From: Candidatus Sulfotelmatobacter sp.
GTDB taxonomy: Bacteria > Acidobacteriota > Terriglobia > Terriglobales > Acidobacteriaceae
Assembly (NCBI GenBank): GCA_030044775.1
Contig: JASICF010000023.1
Location: 1-14,201, forward strand
Direction of reading: 5' to 3'
DNA: 14,201 bases
Of this stretch, positions 8,407 through 13,431 are shown piece by piece. The translations under genes and the position numbers were made by a program. The first letter of the stretch is position 1. Every line of letters starts with the position of its first letter. Below the pieces are notes generated by a model. It was not told the origin of the DNA and made no database searches. It saw only the letters and a program-made list of their open reading frames with translations.

Positions 8407-9054
8407 CTATTTCTTGCTCTCGCCGAGCCGTTGCTCACGCATCATCCGCGCCACCCCCGAAATCGTTGAGTCCTCCGACCGGCCGAGTGACGCCATCACT
8501 CTCGCCTGGTCTTCGGGCGTGCGATTCTGGCTCAGCTTGAACTTTCCTTCCACCTTGGTCACAGCGATTTCAAAGCCAACAATCTGCCGTAACATGTTTT
8601 CGCGATACTTCTGGCTCAGCGACTCCCACTGATCGCGGTACGCAGGCTCAAAGGTATGTATCAGCTGATCGAGCATCGAGCGCAGATCATCCTCTGACGA
8701 GAACAGCCGCGCATTGCCATACACATGCACCGCCGCATAGTTCCAGGTAGGAACGCTTTCGCGCGCTCCATAGTTGCTGGGCGAGACATAAGCGTGTGGG
8801 CCGTGAAAAATCGCTAAACACTGCGGCTCCTGCTCGAGATAACGCCAGTGCGGATTGGCTTTGGCCACATGGCCACGCAGCAAAATTTTCGCTTGCGACC
8901 CGTTATCGCACACCTGCGTCAGAACAAATAGCGGCAGGTGCGTGGCAAATGGGCCATCATCGGTACTCGAGATCAGAATGGCAAATGGATTCGCGCGCAT
9001 GAATGCGACCGCATCTTGATCGTGCCGCAGGCGAAAATGTTCGGGAATGTACAT
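8407..9054 (-). CDS. PaiB-type FMN-binding split-barrel protein
   Basis: This 215-residue protein matches the PaiB/FMN-binding negative transcriptional regulator family over its whole length. It opens with MYIPEHF and has THLPLFV, then the strongly conserved GHVAKANPHW (about residues 61-70). HGPHAYVSPSNYG, VPTWNY and a C-terminal KFKLSQNR complete the family pattern. In Bacillus subtilis PaiB is linked to repression of sporulation and degradative-enzyme genes; elsewhere the role is mostly unknown, and flavin or haem binding is plausible from the split-barrel fold. Here it lies between hemC (65 nt upstream) and hemD (34 nt downstream) on the same strand, which suggests co-transcription with the tetrapyrrole genes. 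Whether it acts in haem metabolism is an inference from position only. Confidence 0.9.
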   Translation of the reverse strand: MYIPEHFRLRHDQDAVAFMRANPFAILISSTDDGPFATHLPLFVLTQVCDNGSQAKILLRGHVAKANPHWRYLEQEPQCLAIFHGPHAYVSPSNYGARESVPTWNYAAVHVYGNARLFSSEDDLRSMLDQLIHTFEPAYRDQWESLSQKYRENMLRQIVGFEIAVTKVEGKFKLSQNRTPEDQARVMASLGRSEDSTISGVARMMREQRLGESKK

Positions 9055-9119
9055 GATAGTTTAAGTATCGCCTGAAACGGCTTGGCGGAAGGTGCGACGG
9101 AAAACACAACCGGCCCGGC

Positions 9120-10061
9120 TTACGGTTGCGGGGGAACAGCCAAGCCTCGCCCGTAAACCGCATCGAGGATTTCGTCGCCACCACGCCGCAGCAAGGTATC
9201 GCCTACATCATTACCCAGTTTTTCCGGATCGTCGAGATCGCCATCACGCGACTCGCGCAGCAGCCTGGAGCCATCGGGATCTGCGACGATGGCATCGAGA
9301 TGCAGCTTGCCGTCGCGCTTCTCCGCAAACGCTCCGATGGGAACCTGGCAGCCTCCCCCAAGCCGGTTGAGCAGGGCGCGCTCGCACGTTGTCGCCGCGC
9401 GGGACGCGGCATCATCCAGAAACTCGAGATGCTTTCGCGTCTCGGCATCGTCTTCGCGAATTTCGATGCCCAACGCTCCCTGTCCTGCGGCCGGACACAT
9501 GATGTCGGCCGGAATGATCTGCCGGATTAGTTCCGTTTTACCCAGGCGCTTCAGGCCTGCCGAAGCCAGAATGATTGCGTCGTATTCCCCTTGCTCCAGC
9601 TTGCGTAGGCGGGTATCAACGTTGCCGCGCAGAGGATGAATCTCAAGATCGGGACGAATCGCTTTGAGCTGGGCCTGCCGCCGCAGGCTGGATGTGCCTA
9701 TTCGTGCACCGTGCGGCAGCTCTTCCATCCGCGAATAACGCCGCGAGCAGAAAGCGTCGCGCGGGTCTTGACGCTCGGTAATCGCCGCAATTTCGAATCC
9801 CGCAGGCAGTTCGGTAGGCAGATCCTTCAACGAATGCACGGCGAGATCGACACGCCCGGCAGCCAGCGCTTCTTCGATCTCTTTGGTGAACATACCCTTG
9901 GTGCCGACTTTCGCCAGCGCGACGTCGGTGATCTTGTCGCCGGTGGTGTGGATGATTTCAATTTCCACTTCGTGTCCGCGCACGCGCAGCAGCGTGGAAA
10001 TGTGGTTGGCCTGCCAGAGGGCGAGTTGCGAACCTCGCGAGCCGATGCGGAGCTTAGGCAT
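9120..10061 (-). CDS. hemC: hydroxymethylbilane synthase (porphobilinogen deaminase)
   Basis: This is a 313-residue enzyme that joins four porphobilinogens into hydroxymethylbilane. The start LRIGSRGSQLALWQA is diagnostic. VGTKGMFTKE follows at about 52-61, and HSLKD at 76-80 holds the catalytic Asp80. SSLRRQAQL and RGNVDTRLRKL are substrate and cofactor arginine motifs. The dipyrromethane cofactor attaches to Cys238 in LGGGCQVPIG. The length is normal for the family. The ATG at 10061 is chosen; an in-frame TTG three codons upstream (10070) is possible. No clear Shine-Dalgarno sequence is seen. Its leader contains a terminator-like hairpin (10099-10120) and a segment complementary to the upstream tRNA, so expression may be controlled by attenuation or by RNA pairing; this is a hypothesis. 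Confidence 0.97.
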   Translation of the reverse strand: MPKLRIGSRGSQLALWQANHISTLLRVRGHEVEIEIIHTTGDKITDVALAKVGTKGMFTKEIEEALAAGRVDLAVHSLKDLPTELPAGFEIAAITERQDPRDAFCSRRYSRMEELPHGARIGTSSLRRQAQLKAIRPDLEIHPLRGNVDTRLRKLEQGEYDAIILASAGLKRLGKTELIRQIIPADIMCPAAGQGALGIEIREDDAETRKHLEFLDDAASRAATTCERALLNRLGGGCQVPIGAFAEKRDGKLHLDAIVADPDGSRLLRESRDGDLDDPEKLGNDVGDTLLRRGGDEILDAVYGRGLAVPPQP

Positions 10062-10090
10062 GGTGGGCAATCCAGGGCAGAAAATCGAAC

Positions 10091-10120
10091 AAAAGCGAAA
10101 GGCGGCTGATTAGGCCGCCT
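10091..10120 (-). terminator. terminator-like hairpin (possible attenuator) in the hemC leader
   Basis: On the minus strand AGGCGGC (10120-10114) pairs with GCCGCCT (10106-10100) over a 7-nt loop, giving a 7-bp GC-rich stem followed by TTCGCTTTTG. It lies after the tRNA gene and about 40 nt before the hemC ATG. It could end the hemA-tRNA transcript or act as an attenuator of hemC. The T tract is interrupted, so efficiency is uncertain. On the plus strand no T run follows. Confidence 0.55.
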
Positions 10121-10131
10121 CGAAAAATTGA

Positions 10132-10153
10132 TACTGTACCGCGCTTGAGAACC
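10132..10153 (-). promoter_or_regulatory. hemC-leader segment complementary to the tRNA D/anticodon region
   Basis: Read on the plus strand, 10132-10153 matches the tRNA (minus-strand sense, nt 22-43, positions 10314-10293) at 20 of 22 bases, with a perfect 15-base core CCGCGCTTGAGAACC. A minus-strand transcript through here is therefore antisense to the 3' half of the tRNA D stem and the 5' strand and loop of the anticodon arm. The segment is also flanked by TACTGT (10165-10160) and ACAGTA (10137-10132), which can close a hairpin displaying the complement in its loop. It lies just upstream of the terminator-like hairpin. The complementarity is directly visible; function is inferred. Confidence 0.7.
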
Positions 10154-10159
10154 AACTTG

Positions 10160-10188
10160 ACAGTAGCACTTGGCGAAGGATTCGTCAA
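10160..10188 (-). promoter_or_regulatory. possible promoter between the tRNA gene and hemC
   Basis: On the minus strand TTGACG (10188-10183) is five of six to the -35 consensus. After 17 nt comes TACTGT (10165-10160), a poor -10 match. Transcription from here would begin near 10153, so the hemC mRNA would start almost exactly with the tRNA-complementary segment. The -10 box is weak, and this rests on pattern alone. Confidence 0.35.
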
Positions 10189-10241
10189 GGAACGTTGGCC
10201 GACGAAGCAGCTCTTAAGGTACCGTGGATCGCGCAAGGAGG

Positions 10242-10335
10242 CGGAGAGTAAGGGATTCGAACCCCTCGCGGCTGCGAACAGCCGCGACCCACGGTTCTCA
10301 AGCGCGGCCCAGTACCCACACTGGTAGTACTCTCC
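10242..10335 (-). tRNA. class II serine-type tRNA with 8/4 acceptor/T fold (allo-tRNA candidate)
   Basis: The 94-nt RNA folds as follows. Acceptor: GGAGAGTA with TACTCTCC, 8 bp. Linker: CTA. D stem: CCAGTG with TACTGG around a TGGG loop (6 bp, 4-nt loop, as in selenocysteine tRNA). Anticodon stem: CCGCG with CGTGG, closing a nine-base CTTGAGAAC that becomes a 7-nt loop if a C-C mismatch is allowed. Variable arm: 9 bp capped by TTCG. T arm: GGGG with CCCT around TTCGAAT. Discriminator G is followed by CC but no A, so CCA must be completed by enzyme. Acceptor plus T totals 12 bp; a 7/5 alternative exists, but position 8 is A instead of the near-universal U. GGAGAG, G73 and the long arm are serine identity features. 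The anticodon reads GAG (Leu codons) or, shifted, TGA (Ser). Such 8/4 tRNAs have been reported from Acidobacteria. It lies between hemA and hemC on their strand. Confidence 0.85.
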
Positions 10336-10368
10336 GAAGCCCCACTTGAGCAAGACCAGCGTACTACC
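10323..10368 (-). repeat. inverted repeat pairing the tRNA leader with the tRNA 5' end
   Basis: GGTAGTAC (10368-10361, minus strand) is perfectly complementary to GTACTACC (10330-10323), which covers tRNA nt 6-13. Between them CTCAAGTG (10350-10343) can pair with CGCTTGAG in the anticodon arm, with one G-U. Pairing either would disturb the cloverleaf. Short repeats like these can arise by chance. Confidence 0.4.
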
Positions 10369-10410
10369 GTCAGGATAGTAAGGGTTTCGGATTCGATCGA
10401 AACGTAGAAA

Positions 10411-10473
10411 CAACTGTTCCGAAATGGAATCAATCCACAGGGCAAGCTGGGAGCCCCTGCGAATGGTTGGCAT
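10411..10473 (-). pseudogene. remnant of a second hemC 5' end
   Basis: From an ATG at 10473 the minus strand encodes MPTIRRGSQLALWIDSISEQL. The true hemC begins MPKLRIGSRGSQLALWQANHIS. The two align with a three-codon gap (IGS missing), share RGSQLALW exactly, and share MP, R and the later IS. The remnant then loses all similarity 75 nt before the tRNA gene. Six of the eight codons of RGSQLALW differ between the copies although the amino acids are the same, so this is not a recent duplication. It lies 183 nt after the hemA stop, where hemC would be expected. The same frame stays open through the tRNA gene to 10054, overlapping the hemC ATG; I regard that as chance but note it. Confidence 0.7.
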
Positions 10474-10656
10474 GTTGCCCAGCGGGTCAGTCAAGCGCAA
10501 GCTCCGCCGTCTCGGAATGTCCAGAGAACCATGTCGATCTTCCGTGGAGTCCAAGTCTCGGTATTAAACCAACCGTTGGCATTTGCCAATACTCGCCGAG
10601 GGTGTCAGTCCAGGCACGCTCGTCGCACGATTCCCCAAGCTGTCGGGCGCCCGAAC
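10474..10656. other. spacer between hemA stop and the hemC remnant
   Basis: I see no gene in these 183 bases. They contain one imperfect inverted repeat: TTGGCA and TGCCAA around two bases (10576-10589), enclosed by CTCGG (10557-10561) and CCGAG (10596-10600). No T run follows on the minus strand, so it does not look like a terminator for hemA. Confidence 0.5.
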
Positions 10657-11976
10657 TCATTGCCGCGTCCCCACTTCGTCCCCTTCCTTTTTTGCCAGTC
10701 GGTCGGCAGCATCTTTCGGTTTGACTTGCAGGTTAAACAATCTTCGCACGACATCAATCACCGTGGTCGCCTCCGATTCTTTCGCGGCAGACTTCAGGGT
10801 GGTGATCGGCGTGTGCATAACTTTGTTGATGATTCCGCGCGTGAGGGCTTCAAGCGCCATCTCCTGCTCGGGACTCATATGACCCATGCGACCGCGCACG
10901 CGATCGATTTCTGCCTGGCGAATGGTTTCCAGATGATCCTGCAAACTCACGATTGTCGGCACAACGTCCAGCGTGTGAACTCGCGCCTCGAATTTTTCGA
11001 CTTCGCCGGCGATGATGGCTTCCGCGCGCTCGGCCTCTGCGCGCCGGTCGGCCACGTGGCTCGAAACCGCTTGCTGCAGGTCGTCGATGTCGTACGCGAA
11101 GATGCCGTCAAGCTTGGCCATCTCCGGGGCAACATCGCGCGGAACGGCAATATCGATGAAAAACATCGGCTTGTTTTTGCGGCGCGAAAGAAATTGCTCG
11201 CCGTGCTCGCGCCGGAAAATCGCATGTGGCGCGCCGGTGGAAGTGATGACAATGTCGGCGCGATCGCAGAAATTGTATAGATCGTCGAACTTGATGGCCT
11301 GGCCGTTGAAGCGCTGCGCCAGTCCGATGGCGCGCTCATACGTGCGATTGGCGACGAAGATCGAGGCGCATCCATGCGCCATCAAATGCCGCGCCGCCAG
11401 TTCGCTCATCTTTCCCGCGCCAACGATAAAAACGTTCTTCCCTTGCAGCGTTCCGAAAATCTTTTTCGCCAGCTCAACCGCGACCGAGGCAATCGAGACC
11501 GACGACGACCCAACGGCAGTCTCGGTCCGCACGCGCTTGGCAACGGCAAAAGCACGAGTGAAAAGCTGATCGAGTTGTCCGTGAACCGCGCCCACGGCCC
11601 GGGCCGTAGCGTAAGCCTCTTTGACCTGGCCAAGAATCTGCGCTTCGCCCACCACCATCGAATCGAGGCTCGCTGCCACGCGAAACACGTGCCGCACCGC
11701 ATCCTTTTCGCGAAATTCATACAAGTGCGGGTCGAGGTCTTCCGCCTTCAGCTGGAAATGCTCGTGCAGAAAGGCCCGCAGATCGGCCGACCCGTTGGTC
11801 GTGTGCGTAATCATCTCCACGCGATTGCAGGTAGAAATGATCATGCCTTCCTCGATTCCAGGGTAAGCCGCGAGATCTCGGCAGCAGTCCGGCAGCCGGG
11901 ACTCGGGAATCGCCAGCCGCTCCCGCACTTCCAACGGAGCACTCTTGTGGTTCACGCCGATGAGCTGGTATCTCAT
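10657..11976 (-). CDS. hemA: glutamyl-tRNA reductase
   Basis: This 439-residue NADPH-dependent enzyme reduces glutamyl-tRNA(Glu) to glutamate-1-semialdehyde, the first committed step of C5-pathway tetrapyrrole synthesis. The N-terminal catalytic domain has GVNHKSAPLEVRERLA and the nucleophile Cys50 in ISTCNRVE. GEAQILGQVKEAYATA follows at about 110-125. The NADPH-binding Rossmann motif VFIVGAGKMSELAARHL is at 182-198, and VANRTYERA follows. ITSTGAPHAIF and FIDIAVPRDV complete the family pattern, and a helical dimerisation domain ends the protein. The start at 11976 (MRYQLIGVNHKSAP) shares an ATGA overlap with the stop of the upstream membrane protein, which implies translational coupling. The reading frame continues upstream to 12123, but that part is not homologous. 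A tRNA-like gene lies downstream, which is notable because this enzyme itself uses a tRNA substrate. Confidence 0.97.
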   Translation of the reverse strand: MRYQLIGVNHKSAPLEVRERLAIPESRLPDCCRDLAAYPGIEEGMIISTCNRVEMITHTTNGSADLRAFLHEHFQLKAEDLDPHLYEFREKDAVRHVFRVAASLDSMVVGEAQILGQVKEAYATARAVGAVHGQLDQLFTRAFAVAKRVRTETAVGSSSVSIASVAVELAKKIFGTLQGKNVFIVGAGKMSELAARHLMAHGCASIFVANRTYERAIGLAQRFNGQAIKFDDLYNFCDRADIVITSTGAPHAIFRREHGEQFLSRRKNKPMFFIDIAVPRDVAPEMAKLDGIFAYDIDDLQQAVSSHVADRRAEAERAEAIIAGEVEKFEARVHTLDVVPTIVSLQDHLETIRQAEIDRVRGRMGHMSPEQEMALEALTRGIINKVMHTPITTLKSAAKESEATTVIDVVRRLFNLQVKPKDAADRLAKKEGDEVGTRQ

Positions 11977-12782
11977 GAGGCAAACCTGTGAATCGTCGAA
12001 AAGTAGTTCGCTGCCCATGCCACGATGGCGGCAACAATCGCGCAAGTCGCTAGAACCGCAGCCCGGCGTCCGCGCCAGCCGGAGTTCCAGCGGGTGAACA
12101 CCATGATCATGTACACAACCCACATGAGCAGGGAAAGCAGAATCTTGGGATCTGCGAAGTCGATGCGCCCGTAGGCGGACATGGCCACCACCGAACCGGT
12201 AATCAGGCCCAGCGTCATGAAGGGAAAGCCGAGAAGCAAAGAACGGTAGCCGATCTGATCGATGACTTCAAGTGCCGGAAGGAACGAAATCAAGCTGCTC
12301 GGTTTCTTTGTTTTCAGCCGCCGCTCCTGAATCAGATAAAGCACACTCGCACCGAAGCTCAAGACCAGCGCGGCGTAGCCGGTGAAGATGAGAATAATAT
12401 GGGCGATGAGCCATCCTTTGTGCTGCACGAAGGATGTAAGCAGAACCGGTTGTTCATCTACCGCAGCAACAAACGTCAGAAAGAACACGAACGGGAAGAC
12501 CACAACGCCGGGCGATGTGGTTTTATAGATGGTGTAGATGATCATGAAAAAAATCATCGACAAGAACGCCAATAATGATTCGCCGTTGTGCACTGAAGCC
12601 CAGGCCACCTGGCCGGAAAGAAACAGCTCGACCAGAGACACGAAGTGGAACACCATGCCAAGGCTGGCCGCATGGAGCGCAATGCGGCTGAAAAGCTCGC
12701 TGGTGCGGGTGAGCGCAAAAAATGCGTAGATCAGCCCGACGAAATAACAAGCCAACGCGAAGCGCAACCAAAGCAGTGACAT
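11973..12782 (-). CDS. CcsA/HemX-like cytochrome c assembly membrane protein
   Basis: This is a 269-residue protein with about eight transmembrane helices. It shows the CcsA/HemX/ResC-type pattern: an early FHFVSLVELF helix, the conserved VHNGESLLAFLSM block (about 64-76), HKGWLIAHIILIFTGYAAL (about 121-139) and LMWVVYMI near the end. Histidines at the start of those conserved blocks could be haem ligands. Family members either handle haem for cytochrome c maturation or, as B. subtilis HemX, influence HemA level. The first position in the operon and the 4-nt ATGA overlap with hemA favour the HemX-like role; this is an inference. The start at 12782 fits an AT-rich upstream stretch with promoter-like elements. 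It heads the minus-strand hem cluster. Confidence 0.85.
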   Translation of the reverse strand: MSLLWLRFALACYFVGLIYAFFALTRTSELFSRIALHAASLGMVFHFVSLVELFLSGQVAWASVHNGESLLAFLSMIFFMIIYTIYKTTSPGVVVFPFVFFLTFVAAVDEQPVLLTSFVQHKGWLIAHIILIFTGYAALVLSFGASVLYLIQERRLKTKKPSSLISFLPALEVIDQIGYRSLLLGFPFMTLGLITGSVVAMSAYGRIDFADPKILLSLLMWVVYMIMVFTRWNSGWRGRRAAVLATCAIVAAIVAWAANYFSTIHRFAS

Positions 12783-12790
12783 ATATTAGC

Positions 12791-12820
12791 TAAGTATCAG
12801 AGCCGGAAGGGTTTTGTTGC
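12791..12820 (-). promoter_or_regulatory. possible promoter of the hem cluster
   Basis: On the minus strand TTGCAA (12820-12815), an 18-nt spacer and GATACT (12796-12791) give four of six matches to each box, just before the ATG at 12782. The leader would be only a few bases long, with no room for a ribosome binding site, so this is a weak candidate. Confidence 0.25.
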
Positions 12821-12896
12821 AAGCGCGGATACGACTTCCCTGCCTGCCATGTCAATTCGTTCATTGCCCCAGCAACCCTGATTCCTGGTTTCACGA

Positions 12897-12902
12897 ATTA
12901 TA
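12897..12902 (-). promoter_or_regulatory. consensus -10 box upstream of the hem cluster
   Basis: A perfect TATAAT lies on the minus strand 115 nt before the ccsA/hemX-like start, in the only AT-rich patch of the 12783-12977 gap. The -35 region at normal spacing is poor. It would give a leader of about 105 nt. Confidence 0.35.
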
Positions 12903-12977
12903 TTCTCTATATCTGGAAGGCGACACGAAGCGGCAAGCGTCACCGCTGGTTGTGATTTGGATCACACAGAAACAAAA

Positions 12978-13352
12978 CTACTCCAGCCCCAACTGGGAAA
13001 GCGACTCATGGAGCCAGTGCGCATCGATCGTTAGTCTGCGTCCTTTCGCCTGTACATCCTCCAATTCATCGAATGCCCGAAAAAGACGAAGTTTCGCTGC
13101 CGCGTATTGTTCAGGCTCGGTGAGCGGACGGCCATGGGCAGACGCCCATGCCGTCGCCGCTTTTGCCGGGAGAAACACGCTGACTGCGTAGGTCAGTTTC
13201 CGGTCCGACGTGATGTCAAAAACAAATTCCGTCGCTGGCGCTTCGGGGTCGTTCGCCAGCGCGGCCCGCTGGCCGACGAAATAGTATTGGTAAACGTATC
13301 CCTGCGCGCCCGCGTAGGTCTTCATGCGGCGAACAGTCTTTTCCGCGGACAT
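12978..13352 (-). CDS. conserved-looking protein of unknown function
   Basis: I do not recognise a named family. With the ATG at 13352 it has 124 residues (MSAEKTVRRMKTYAGAQGYVYQYYFVGQ-like start). An alternative ATG at 13391 would add 13 residues, and one at 13325 (MKTYAGAQ) would remove nine. It looks like a soluble alpha/beta protein: an aromatic stretch GYVYQYYFVGQR, strands TEFVFDITSD and TYAVSVFLP, then charged helices ending HWLHESLSQLGLE. No signal peptide, membrane helix or catalytic motif is evident. Codon use is like that of its neighbours. It is divergent from the PAS-GGDEF gene across about 80 nt and lies upstream of the hem cluster on the same strand. Confidence 0.6.
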   Translation of the reverse strand: MSAEKTVRRMKTYAGAQGYVYQYYFVGQRAALANDPEAPATEFVFDITSDRKLTYAVSVFLPAKAATAWASAHGRPLTEPEQYAAAKLRLFRAFDELEDVQAKGRRLTIDAHWLHESLSQLGLE

Positions 13353-13431
13353 GCAGACATTATGCACGCCCCGAATCGCACAAGCCATCATCGGCTAAGT
13401 TTTTTCTTTTAGTTGCCGATATTAAGCTCAT

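Noticed and set aside
10242..10335. Selenocysteine tRNA (selC)
   Set aside because: The D arm and long variable arm are Sec-like, but acceptor plus T stems total 12 bp instead of the bacterial 13, and the anticodon is not TCA. No selA, selB or SECIS element is visible.
10383..10402. Hairpin GTTTCG / CGAAAC as a terminator upstream of the tRNA
   Set aside because: The 6-bp stem with 8-nt loop is AT-rich and has no T run on either strand.
10531..11280. Plus-strand open frame opposite hemA
   Set aside because: It overlaps the clearly coding hemA antisense, and its translation is low-complexity and unrecognisable.
12814..13191. Plus-strand open frame in the gap upstream of the hem cluster
   Set aside because: Much of it is antisense to the 12978-13352 gene and the rest has no protein-like features; the gap is better explained as promoter region.
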